DNA of 64,000 nt from Nodosilinea sp. WJT8-NPBG4 (lineage in GTDB: Bacteria; Cyanobacteriota; Cyanobacteriia; Phormidesmidales; Phormidesmidaceae), in contig JAHHHQ010000053.1 in NCBI GenBank assembly GCA_019359285.1, forward strand, positions 45,131 to 109,130. Reading direction: 5' to 3'. Shown piece by piece: positions 35,901-43,348 of this stretch. The position numbers and the translations under genes are program-made. The notes under the pieces are model-generated. The model was given only the letters and a program-made list of their open reading frames with translations, did no database searches and was not told where the DNA came from. The first letter of the stretch is position 1. Each line of letters begins with the position of its first letter.

Positions 35901-37810
35901 TGCTGCTGTTCTTTGCGCTGTAGTTCTGCGAGTAAAGCCTCGCGATTGGCTTCGATTTGCTTACGCTCGGTAATATTGATCGAAACGCCAGCCATGCGGA
36001 CGGCTTGTCCAGATTCATCAAGATAAATCTGCCCTTGGCCCTTGAGCCAGCGCACCCCACCATCGGCAGCGATCACTCGATACTCTTGGGCAAAGAACTG
36101 GTTCCTTGCAATGGCCTGTTCGGTTGCTTGCTTTAACAGCGGTCGATCGTCTGGATGAATAAACGCCCGAAACGCCTCGGCAGTGCCCACCTGCATGCCC
36201 CAAATCTCTTCGGCATTGGGAGAACACACGACTTGCTGCGTTTCTAGATCCACATCCCAAGCGACCATTTGGGCCGATGAGAGGGCAAGCTGTAAGCGTT
36301 CTTCGGTTTGCCGTAGGTCTGCCTCAACCTGCTTCAGGCGGGTGACATCTTGAAACATGCCAATGGCGATCGCCGCATGCCCATACATGGCGGGCAGGGT
36401 TTCTCCCCAGCAAAGGGTGGCCCGAACGCCGTCGGGGGTATGCCAGTTCATCTCATAGTTCTGTAACTGCTCCCCACGGGCAAGGAGCACGGCTGGCATT
36501 TGCTCGGTGGCAATGCGATCGCCCTGGGCATCAGTGCAGTAATAGGCGTTGGCATAGTCCTCTAGGGATTTGTTTTTGGGCAAATCACCCCCGGCTAACT
36601 CATTGGCAATTCGGTTGGCAAAAATAACTTTTGCGGTTTCTGGTTCAACAAAAACGGTTGGCGTTGGCATTAAATCCAAAACGGCTTCTAACCATTTCTG
36701 CTGGTTTTCAAGATGTTCCGCCTGCTGCCTGAGTAGCTTTTCGGTCTGCCGGCGTTCGGTAATGTCTTGAAACACCACGACGGCCGCCAAAAATTGCCCT
36801 TGCCCGTCCAAAATTGGGGCTGCATTCACGGTGATCACGGTGCGTTGGCCGTCTTCCTGGCGAAGCTCCATCACCTCATCGGTGACGACTTCGCCGGTTC
36901 TCAGCGATCGCGGCAGGGGATATTCATGGGGCGCATACTTTTGCCCATCGGGGCGAAACGCTTCAAAGGGAGTGATGGGTACATAGGCTTCTAGTTCAAA
37001 GGACGGCTCGAAGCTATAGCCCAAAACTTGTTTCGCTTGCTCATTGGCTAGCACTAATTTGTTCGACGATGCCTCCGCAATTAGAACGCCCGCCGGCATC
37101 TGTTGTAGCACCGCCTCAAATTGGGCCCGTTCTGTTTCCAACTGGTGGAGCAATTGCTCTCGCTCTACCTCGGCTTGCCTACGGTCAGTCACATCCCGAA
37201 AGTAAACCGTGAGTCCCTCCACTGAGGGATAAGCTCTTGCCTCCAGCCAGCATTGAACGGGTTCGCCAAATTCTTCCCAGGCCACCGGAACTTGCTCATC
37301 GATCGCCCGGTGCATGGCCTCGTAGGCCGCCCCACCCACCAAATGAGGAAAAACATCGTTCCAAACATGTTTGCCAACCAGGTCTTCAGGGGTTTTGTGC
37401 AAAATTTGAGCCGCGGCCTGATTGACATAGGTGTAGTGCCACTGGCGGTCAAAGGCCACAAACGCATCGGTAATACTTTCTAAAATAGCGACGACGTTGT
37501 GCTCTGTTGCCCGGTCGACTTGGCTTGGCGTGTGGCCTAACCGCGCCTTTAACGCCTGGTTTTGCTGCTGTAGCTCAAGCAGTTGGTTTTGCAGCTGAGC
37601 AATTTGAGTATTTTCTTCAGAGTCGCGGGTAGCATGCTCTGCCTCTAAGCTGCGGGCAAACTGCTCGATCACTTCAGAGCGAGAAGTTCCCTGTTGTTGG
37701 GCTGTTTGCTCTAGCGATCGCCAAGCCGTATGAGTTAGAGATAGGCTGACTCGATGTTTGGTCTCTCGCTCCCAATTGTTCACAAACTTCCCGCTCGCGT
37801 TGCGTTTCAT
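32918..37810 (-). CDS. Hybrid sensor histidine kinase with N-terminal ribbon-helix-helix segment, six PAS, two GAF and a receiver domain
   Basis: A 1630-residue soluble sensor. In order: a ribbon-helix-helix-like segment (about 18-55; RVSLSLTHTAWRSLEQ then TSRSEVIEQFARSL), a coiled coil (66-93), PAS domains (about 107-212, 228-355, 372-497, 503-618), GAF (645-795), PAS (805-925) and PAS (945-1065), a second GAF (1078-1245), HisKA with the phospho-acceptor His1268 in SHELRSPL, HATPase (1370-1485; N-box NLLSNAVKF, G boxes DTGKGI and GGLGLGLAI) and a C-terminal receiver with Asp1554 in LCDIGMP. No membrane segment is found, so it is cytoplasmic. The RHH-type start is unusual; it could dimerise or bind DNA. 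Ligands are unknown. No response regulator gene is adjacent. Confidence 0.9.
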   Translation of the reverse strand: MKRNASGKFVNNWERETKHRVSLSLTHTAWRSLEQTAQQQGTSRSEVIEQFARSLEAEHATRDSEENTQIAQLQNQLLELQQQNQALKARLGHTPSQVDRATEHNVVAILESITDAFVAFDRQWHYTYVNQAAAQILHKTPEDLVGKHVWNDVFPHLVGGAAYEAMHRAIDEQVPVAWEEFGEPVQCWLEARAYPSVEGLTVYFRDVTDRRQAEVEREQLLHQLETERAQFEAVLQQMPAGVLIAEASSNKLVLANEQAKQVLGYSFEPSFELEAYVPITPFEAFRPDGQKYAPHEYPLPRSLRTGEVVTDEVMELRQEDGQRTVITVNAAPILDGQGQFLAAVVVFQDITERRQTEKLLRQQAEHLENQQKWLEAVLDLMPTPTVFVEPETAKVIFANRIANELAGGDLPKNKSLEDYANAYYCTDAQGDRIATEQMPAVLLARGEQLQNYEMNWHTPDGVRATLCWGETLPAMYGHAAIAIGMFQDVTRLKQVEADLRQTEERLQLALSSAQMVAWDVDLETQQVVCSPNAEEIWGMQVGTAEAFRAFIHPDDRPLLKQATEQAIARNQFFAQEYRVIAADGGVRWLKGQGQIYLDESGQAVRMAGVSINITERKQIEANREALLAELQRKEQQQQFLIELNDAARTLQDSEEIVWQVVNATGKHFNVTRCAYGEIDATQEHVTVDRDYCNGVISIVGKQHMNSFGAEIIAELKQGKTIAVDDVNRDPRTAGVGAAFAAIETQSLLCVPLVRHGRFVALLVLHHTSPRSWTADDVALMERVAGKTWLAVERSRAEADLRESEARLQLALNIGRMGTWEWDMQTDIIRWSAGHFTILGFEPYECEPNYEVWASRVHPDDLEATNAKLQQAIQERAEYYHEYRLRWPDGSIRWVESRGQFSYDVQGRPRQSIGAVIDITDRKRAEQEREQLLERESLARAQAEAAQQQLATLVDASPVGLALLDSDQRFIAINEALAEINGSSREHHLGKTVLEVFGQSDPAVVEVIGQIYATGEPFISPSLPVNIPGRDDRRPGYYNVHYLPMVDSNQRVERLLAYVVDVTERVKLERAQQYLAESSAVLASSLDYQTTLEKVAQLTVPELADWCTVHIVEENGEIDQIAVAHVDPAKLEWAAQLRDKYPLDTKAERGTALTLRTGQPDLVPEIPDELLVHAAQDPEHLEILRQVGFSSVMTVPLRTQDRIIGAISFISAESGRRYTPEDLQLAEELAQRASLAIENAQLYQAAQRDRNKAEAANRIKDEFLAVLSHELRSPLNPILGWARILRSRQLDAAKTDQALETIERNAKLQAQLIEDLLDVSRILQGKLTLTVAPVNLVTTIEAAAETVRLAAEAKRIHIQTTLSAIAGQVLGDTNRLQQVIWNLLSNAVKFTPAGGQVAITLEQVDAYAQIQVRDTGKGIQAEFLPHVFDYFRQEDGTTTRQFGGLGLGLAIVRQLTELHGGMVWADSPGPNLGATFTVLLPLNLERQDQPSAAEPLKKATDLTGLQVLVVDDEADMRELASFVLTQAGAEVATAASALQALGQLNQAVPDLLLCDIGMPEMNGYALIQQIRKRRHDQGGSIPAIALTAYAGEINQQHALDAGFQLHLAKPIEPDLLVSAIATLVKPQPKEC

Positions 37811-38020
37811 GGAGGATGGAGCCGTATGCGTAAACGGTTAAATCTATTCAACTCGACTCTGTTGCGAATACAAATCATCCTTTAGATAGACGTTTAACTT
37901 GAAAAGGTTTGAATCAGGGTTGCGCCGTTGAGCTAGTCAGCAACTGGGCAGTTTGGTGGAGAGCACCCTGGTAGGTAGAGGGGGAAGTGCGATCGCACCT
38001 GAAACTTTAGGATTGTTTTA

Positions 38021-38497
38021 CTAGCTATCGACCTGTTTTTGCAGCAACATTTCGGTAATTTGACGAGAAATGCGGAAATTTGTTTGTTGTAGTTGTGCGA
38101 TCGCGCTTGCAAGATCAATCCAACCTTGACTGGTTGCGTCGTCTAGGATGCCAAGAGTGCCGATGATGGGTATTCCGCGATCGCTTGCCGCCTGTCTTCC
38201 CTTGCGTTCATCAATAATCAGGAGGTCTACTGACAGGGTTTGAGCCAGAGTAATGGCGGCTTGTTCGCCTGGATCAAGGGCGTTGAGGGTTTCATCCGTG
38301 ACGGTAACTGTTTGCACAATGAGCCATGGCAGTGGCTTGGCAATCCACTGCTGAAGAATGGGGGGAGCATCTAGGTCAAGCATTTCATCGCGTACTGCAT
38401 TGGGAATGATGATTTGCCCAAACAAACGAGGGAGCAGGTCGATTTGTCCAATGAGCAGAAGATAGTTGATAGGCGAGGTGTCAGCAACAACAATCAT
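38021..38497 (-). CDS. DUF3368/PIN-domain toxin-like protein
   Basis: A 158-residue protein of the DUF3368 branch of PIN nucleases. It begins MIVVADTSPINYLL, with the first acidic residue, has DEML and ALDPGEQAAITLA in the middle (second and third acidic positions), and LLIIDERKGRQAA near the end. PIN toxins cleave RNA in a metal-dependent way. Its start overlaps the stop of the UPF0175 gene by 4 bp (ATGA), the usual arrangement of a toxin-antitoxin operon with antitoxin first. The C-terminal 25 residues are an extension. Activity is inferred from the fold. Confidence 0.85.
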   Translation of the reverse strand: MIVVADTSPINYLLLIGQIDLLPRLFGQIIIPNAVRDEMLDLDAPPILQQWIAKPLPWLIVQTVTVTDETLNALDPGEQAAITLAQTLSVDLLIIDERKGRQAASDRGIPIIGTLGILDDATSQGWIDLASAIAQLQQTNFRISRQITEMLLQKQVDS

Positions 38498-38772
38498 GAG
38501 TTATTGAGAGATTGTTGCTGACGGAACTGGCGCAGGGTAGCGCGATCGCGCTCTAAATCAGCCGTGTCATAGTGAAGGCCAGCGTTGTGCTGTTTCAAAA
38601 AAGCATCAATGGCCCAGCGAGAGGGTAAACCCAAGATGCGCCCGACTTCGGCGCTGGTAATTTTCTCTACCTGGTAGGCTTGGGCTACGAGGGCTTCTAA
38701 AATTTCGCGGGCTAGGTGCTCAGAGTTAAAGTGTTGAGCAAGTTCATCGGGCAAATCGAGGGTAATTTGCAT
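38494..38772 (-). CDS. UPF0175 family antitoxin
   Basis: A 92-residue protein of the UPF0175 family, which pairs with DUF3368 PIN proteins. It has an N-terminal strand (MQITLDLPDELAQHF) and helices with SAEVGRILGLPSRWAIDAFLKQH, which look like a small DNA-binding domain. It is translated first and overlaps the toxin gene by 4 bp. It probably neutralises the toxin and represses its own promoter, which would lie in the 122 bp upstream (38773-38894). The pair is a common chromosomal module in cyanobacteria. Confidence 0.85.
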   Translation of the reverse strand: MQITLDLPDELAQHFNSEHLAREILEALVAQAYQVEKITSAEVGRILGLPSRWAIDAFLKQHNAGLHYDTADLERDRATLRQFRQQQSLNNS

Positions 38773-38894
38773 GGTGGGCTACATCTCCCAGAGTCTGCTT
38801 CTATCGTATCTTGCTCTACTGACGGCTTGTTTGTGTCTACAAGTATGGAAGTTTGGGGGCTAAAGCAATGTGAGGGCAGTGCGATCTGCAATTG

Positions 38895-39875
38895 TTAGGT
38901 TTCGTTGCTGTGTCTCACCGTGATGACTACATTCCCTCGCTTGTGTCCTTGTTCGACATACCTGTGAGCATCAGCAGTCTGATCCAGTGAATAACACTTA
39001 TCTATAGCCGGCTTAATCTTCCCCGCCTCAATTAATTCTTTGAGGAAAACCAGGTCTGCTTTTCGCTCGATCGCCATCCCACCAATGACTTTCTTGCTGG
39101 TTGTCTTTGAAACCCATATCCCTCGAAGTACTGAGGGCAAGTCCATGTGCACAGCTCTGAGATAGATCCCGTTTTGCTTAAGAGACTTTAAGCAACCTGA
39201 AAACGAACTTTTGCCTATCGTGTCAAAAATAATGTCGTAGGTTTTGCCACTTTGGGTAAAGTCTTCGCTGGTGTAGTCAATAACCTCGTCGGCTCCCAAA
39301 GATTTCACCAAGTCCAGCTTCGCTGTACTACATACTCCAGTGACTTCTGTGCCAAAAGCTTTGGCAAGTTGCACAGCAGCTGTACCTAAAGATCCAGAAG
39401 CCCCATAGATCAAAACTTTTTGTCCACTTTGGATATTTCCCTTGTTTTTCAGAAAAACCAATGCGGTTGTTGACCCAAAAGGTATGGCGGCGGCTTCCTC
39501 GTAAGTCATATTGCTCGGCTTTAGTACAACTGCCCCCTCTTCGGGTAGACAGATGTATTCGGCATTAGCACCAAGGCTGGTTCCTGCTCCGGCAAACACC
39601 TGATCGCCAATGTTGAATTGTTTTACGTTCCTGCCAATTGCCTCGATTTCTCCGGCAAGTTCAGACCCCAATATTGTGTTCTTTCTGGGCTTTTTGAGAC
39701 CATAGAAAAGTCTGACGCCGAATGGGTCAGCCTTTCGAATACGTAAGTCTGCTGAAGTAACTGTTGTTGCATAGATTTTGATCAGCACTTCATTGTCTTT
39801 AGGATTAGGTTTCTCTACTTCCTTGAGCTTAAGAACTTCAGGTGATCCATATTTTGTACATACAATCGCTTTCAT
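38895..39875 (-). CDS. Zinc-type alcohol dehydrogenase-like (MDR) NAD(P)-dependent oxidoreductase
   Basis: A 326-residue medium-chain reductase. N-terminal GroES-like domain (MKAIVCTKYGSPEVLKLKEV; GSELAGEIEAIG), then a Rossmann domain with VLIYGASGSLGTAAVQLAKAFG and DYTSEDFTQSGKTYDIIFD. Catalytic-zinc cysteines are absent, so it belongs with the quinone oxidoreductase-like group acting on enones or quinones. Codon use is clearly more AT-rich than the neighbours (many AAA, GAT, ATT), and the gene lacks HIP1 sites, which points to recent acquisition. It sits between a toxin-antitoxin pair and an MtlR-like gene, in the accessory segment. Confidence 0.88.
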   Translation of the reverse strand: MKAIVCTKYGSPEVLKLKEVEKPNPKDNEVLIKIYATTVTSADLRIRKADPFGVRLFYGLKKPRKNTILGSELAGEIEAIGRNVKQFNIGDQVFAGAGTSLGANAEYICLPEEGAVVLKPSNMTYEEAAAIPFGSTTALVFLKNKGNIQSGQKVLIYGASGSLGTAAVQLAKAFGTEVTGVCSTAKLDLVKSLGADEVIDYTSEDFTQSGKTYDIIFDTIGKSSFSGCLKSLKQNGIYLRAVHMDLPSVLRGIWVSKTTSKKVIGGMAIERKADLVFLKELIEAGKIKPAIDKCYSLDQTADAHRYVEQGHKRGNVVITVRHSNET

Positions 39876-40112
39876 AAATGCTCTTCAACAGTGACTGTAG
39901 TGTAGTTCACTGCAATCTTCCGTGCGAGGGATTTGCGAAACTTGACGGGATGGAGAGCGGCGATAGCTATGAGTAAAATAAAATTAAAACGCGGATGGGC
40001 GGGGTAGCAAAACCGAGAGCACTATCGCTCATTTGCCATAAAGTACAGTAATGCCTAGATCTAGAATTCCTTTAGCCTACAATTTGAAGTAAATTGTTAT
40101 TGTGCGATTTTT

Positions 40113-40772
40113 CTAGGGAAATTTTGCGTGCGTTGCAGGTTCACTGCTAATCGTGCCGATTAACGGTTTGATCGTTTCAAGCCTAGTAATGACAAGCGTT
40201 GCAGCGATAATAAAGGATAATTTCTGTGGCCCTATGTTGGGAGCAGCACCAATAATTTTCCGTAGATTTGTGATGTTTGGATGCATATTAATCCGTGTTG
40301 ATAGTTCTTCTACCCGGTCTTTGTGCGGAGCAACATCAAGTGACTGGCCCTCATAAGCATGAGCAAAGTCGTTTCGAATGCGTCTGAATATATGAAGAGC
40401 TCTCGCCAAATCAGCACTGATTAGGCCAAGACGGTAGGCAAGATCTATCCTATTTGAGAATGTACCTAACCCACGTTCTGATTCAAGAAGTTCGTCTTTT
40501 TTTTGGGGACAAGGCAGCAGGCGCTTCCTGATTGCGAAGGCAAGTAACTCATCCATTTTTGATGCAGCAACAATAACGGCAACATGATCGGGATGCAACA
40601 TGAAAGTCAGCATGAATGAAGTGGCGCTGTTTAGAGCCTCTGCCATTAGCTGTTTCGCTGCATCAAGTTTTTCTTCTTCAGTTACCGGATCAGTTGGCAA
40701 GTTCACGATGCGCCTTAATGCAAAACTAGCGAGTGACGTTGTAAGGTTAACCTTCCTGTCTCGAGTTTTCAA
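40113..40772 (-). CDS. MtlR-like (mannitol repressor family) protein
   Basis: A 219-residue protein. The core (about 68-145) has DELLAFAIRKRLLP, GLGTFSNRIDLAYRLGLIS and ALHIFRRIRNDFAHA, which matches the MtlR/DUF4145-type helical fold. E. coli MtlR represses the mannitol operon without a classical DNA-binding domain; many relatives are orphan proteins of unknown role, sometimes near defence genes. No mannitol genes are here. The start is uncertain: a TTG at 40772 opens the frame, with no clear ribosome-binding site. The gene lacks HIP1 sites, like the preceding dehydrogenase gene. Confidence 0.62.
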   Translation of the reverse strand: MKTRDRKVNLTTSLASFALRRIVNLPTDPVTEEEKLDAAKQLMAEALNSATSFMLTFMLHPDHVAVIVAASKMDELLAFAIRKRLLPCPQKKDELLESERGLGTFSNRIDLAYRLGLISADLARALHIFRRIRNDFAHAYEGQSLDVAPHKDRVEELSTRINMHPNITNLRKIIGAAPNIGPQKLSFIIAATLVITRLETIKPLIGTISSEPATHAKFP

Positions 40773-41038
40773 TAAGGTTGACGGGAAGCGTCTGTACTAG
40801 TGTTGTCTTTGACTAAGCCGTTCCACAGAACGGTTGCCATGCAGAACTCAAAAATTTTGGCGCTGCCTAAAGGTGATTATGCCCACCAGCAGACACTACG
40901 CAGGCCCTGATGACTGGATCGACCCCATTCCCACTGAGGCCCTCAACCAACGGATTGTGATCATGCTTAAAATCTTGCTTATCGAGTAGGCCTTATCCAT
41001 CAAAAGGACTCGGTCCATACAACTATGCCGAAAGAACC

Positions 41039-41140
41039 TTAGGTAAACAAATTTGGGAAGTTGCGGGGGCGGCCCACCTGGTAGATCAGCAATAGGGCGA
41101 TGACCACGCCGACCAGACCAGCGGCGATCGCACTCACCAT
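41039..41140 (-). CDS. Very small membrane protein ORF, 33 residues (uncertain)
   Basis: The minus strand encodes a 33-residue peptide with one hydrophobic segment (SAIAAGLVGVVIALLLIYQV) and a polar end (GRPRNFPNLFT). The same frame continues upstream through one TAA (41144-41146) to an ATG at 41260, giving a 74-codon stretch with a single stop. It is either a real single-helix protein or the tail of a decayed membrane gene. It lies in a segment with other remnants, so decay is quite possible. I recognise no photosystem or cytochrome small subunit in it. Confidence 0.3.
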   Translation of the reverse strand: MVSAIAAGLVGVVIALLLIYQVGRPRNFPNLFT

Positions 41141-41267
41141 CGCTTAAATTGCAATCATGCTGGAGCGGGAAATCAGCCTGCCGGGCACCACCGCTGCGCC
41201 GGAGCCCACCACCGTTGCCCCTTGGGGAATGGTCAGCATTTTGATGCCCAGCAGAGTCATTCGCCAG

Positions 41268-41684
41268 ATGTCAAGCAGCACGCCGCTTGACATCAGCACG
41301 CTGATTCGGGCGCTCTTGCAGCTCTACAGCTACTACGGCGACGACTTTAAAGTGGAGTATCCCACCGGCTCGGGCGAGGAAAAGACCCTGTTTGAAATCA
41401 CCCAGTGCATCAGCGAGTGCCTGATCAGCATCTTTACCAAAGACGAAAATGGTCGTCGCCCCGTCTACGGCGGAGCCGAGAAGTTTCAGACCGACCCCCA
41501 CTGGCAAGATCTGATTTTGTTTTACGAATACTTCCACGGCGACGATGGTTCGGGCATTGGGGCCAGCCACCAGACCGGCTGAACGGGCTGCATCACCCGC
41601 ATCATTCAAGCGCTGGGCTACTTTACGCCTGACACCGTGCTTGAGACCATCAGCCCTGGGGAGCTGGTCAAATACTCTGTATAG
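41268..41684 (+). pseudogene. C-terminal remnant of a GH63-like (MGH1-type) glycoside hydrolase, with in-frame stop
   Basis: The frame reads LLQLYSYYGDDFKVEYPTGSG, then GRRPVYGGAEKFQTDPHWQD and LFYEYFHGDDGSGIGASHQTG, which is the conserved C-terminal end of bacterial GH63/MGH1-like glucosidases. A TGA at 41580-41582 interrupts exactly where relatives have Trp (TGG) in the motif HQTGWTG. The frame then continues TGCITRIIQALGYFTPDTV to a TAG at 41684. The large N-terminal catalytic part is missing. This is a truncated and point-mutated pseudogene. The sequence in front (41157-41260) belongs to different decayed material. Confidence 0.8.
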
Positions 41685-41745
41685 CTACAGGAGAATGTCA
41701 GTGACGTAACGTTCAACCGACTAGAGCAGACCCTGTGAGAAAATA

Positions 41746-41777
41746 AGCCCTCTAACCTTGCAGAAGGTTGGGGGGCT
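41746..41777 (+). terminator. Hairpin, terminator-like
   Basis: AGCCCTCTAACCTT and AAGGTTGGGGGGCT pair across a GCAG loop with one bulge. It lies about 60 bases after the GH63 remnant and about 140 before the solute-binding protein gene, so it may be the old terminator of the lost glycosidase gene. Confidence 0.5.
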
Positions 41778-41920
41778 ATTGCCGATGGGAGGTTAAGCCT
41801 TTAGGCCCAATCTTGCGCTGCCTCGCCGCCCAGGTTCTGCAAAATACCCCCTTGGGGCATGCTTAGGGAAACAGCCGGTGCATCTCTCAATGGCCATTGT
41901 TCCTTTCAATCGTTGCCGTG

Positions 41921-43348
41921 ATGCCAAAGCTACTGGCTCAGTCTATGGGTGTGCTGCGTCGCCGTCGGTTTATGCAGCTGGCGGCAGCGGCGGGGATGAC
42001 GGGCTTAACCACCTGCCGACCCTCGGCTCGTGCCCCTACCGCCCCTACGGATGGAGCGGCGATCGAGTCTGATCAAGATTTTGACTGGCGACGGTTTGCG
42101 GGCGATCAGATCGGGCTGCTGCTGAATGACCATCCCTGGACGACGGGCCTGCTGCCCTACCTGCCAGACTTTGAGGCCCTAACCGGCATCACTCTGAAGC
42201 CGCGCACGGTGGCGGAATCAGCCTACTTTGCGGAGATGGAGACCCTGCTGCGGACTGACCCCGTGTCGGCGGATGCCTTCTTTTTACCGATGGATTCTAC
42301 CGCCTACCGGTTGTGGACAGACGATCTGTTGCTGCCGCTGACACCGTTGCTCGACAACCCCAAGCTGACGGCGGCCAACTACAACCTGTTTGACTTTCCC
42401 GAGGGGTTTCGTCTGGCGGCGATGTATCCGCCAGACAGCAGCAGTCCCCAGCTGTTTGGCATCCCCGCCACCTTTGAGGCGTACATTCTGTTCTACAACA
42501 AGCGCCTGGTGGATCAATTTTTGGCGGGTCGAGTGCCCCAAACCATGGTTGAGCTGGTGCAAGCCGCTACCCAGATCAACGACAGCGGGCAGGCCATTGG
42601 GGCGGTGATGCGTGGAGTTAAATCTGACGCCATTATCGATACGGTGTCGGGGATCGTGCTCAATGGCTGGGGAACCCAGCCGACCCCGCTGCCCTTTAAC
42701 CTTTGGTTCAACGGCGACTGGCAACGGCCCAGCCTCAGCGATCTTCGCGTTGTCGAGGGATTGACCACCTACGCCCAGCTGATGCAGGCAGGGCCAACGG
42801 GCATTAAACAGATGAACTGGCCCGAAGCCACCCAGCTATTTCAGGCGGGAAAAGCGGCGTTTTACATCGATGCCAGCCTGTTTGGGCCTCGTTTTGAAAA
42901 GCGTGAAACCTCGGCGATCGCCGGCCAGGTGGGCTACAGCGTGCTGCCCCGAGTTCACCAGCAGAGCCTGACCGGTCACTGGCTGTGGGGGCTCGGCATT
43001 CCCCAGCGCTCTAGCCACCCCCAGGCCGCCTGGCTGTTTATTCAATGGGCCACCAGCCCCGAGATGGAAGCCAAAATTGCCGTGGCCACGGGTGGGGCAC
43101 CCCGGTTTTCGAGCTGGTTGACGCCGTCGGTCTATACCGAGGCCATGAATTTTGACTACGCCCTAACCGTGCAAACCGCCATGAAAACCTCGCGCCCGAC
43201 AGCAGTGCTGCACCCCCACTGGAACGAGGTAGCCCTGGCGATCGCAGCCACCATCCACGATATCTACGACGGGACAGAGCCCGCCCTGGCCGCCGACCGG
43301 CTCCAGACCACCGTGAAGCAGCTGATGGCGAGCGAGGGGTCGCCATGA
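41921..43348 (+). CDS. Extracellular solute-binding protein (family 1, sugar type), lipoprotein
   Basis: About 475 residues. The N-terminus has a twin-arginine-like run (LRRRRFMQLAAAAG) and a probable lipobox ending at Cys (GLTTC). The mature part is a two-lobed binding protein of the MalE/UgpB type: PYLPDFEALTGI, PATFEAYILFYNKRLVDQF, AGKAAFYIDASLFG, and LPRVHQQSLTGHWLWGLGIP. It probably binds a sugar or similar ligand outside the inner membrane. Starts at TTG 41897 and ATG 41945 are also possible. No ABC permease or ATPase gene is near; instead it overlaps the following GGDEF-EAL gene by 4 bp, so it is probably a ligand-binding partner of that sensor rather than a transport subunit. Confidence 0.82.
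   Translation: MPKLLAQSMGVLRRRRFMQLAAAAGMTGLTTCRPSARAPTAPTDGAAIESDQDFDWRRFAGDQIGLLLNDHPWTTGLLPYLPDFEALTGITLKPRTVAESAYFAEMETLLRTDPVSADAFFLPMDSTAYRLWTDDLLLPLTPLLDNPKLTAANYNLFDFPEGFRLAAMYPPDSSSPQLFGIPATFEAYILFYNKRLVDQFLAGRVPQTMVELVQAATQINDSGQAIGAVMRGVKSDAIIDTVSGIVLNGWGTQPTPLPFNLWFNGDWQRPSLSDLRVVEGLTTYAQLMQAGPTGIKQMNWPEATQLFQAGKAAFYIDASLFGPRFEKRETSAIAGQVGYSVLPRVHQQSLTGHWLWGLGIPQRSSHPQAAWLFIQWATSPEMEAKIAVATGGAPRFSSWLTPSVYTEAMNFDYALTVQTAMKTSRPTAVLHPHWNEVALAIAATIHDIYDGTEPALAADRLQTTVKQLMASEGSP

Noticed and set aside
40879..40989. 36-residue ORF MPTSRHYAGPDDW...
   Set aside because: Too short, no clear ribosome-binding site and no family; kept only as part of the decayed segment.
41157..41582. Intact 141-residue gene
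   Set aside because: The first 37 codons do not match the glycosidase family, and the similarity continues past the TGA; it is a pseudogene fragment.
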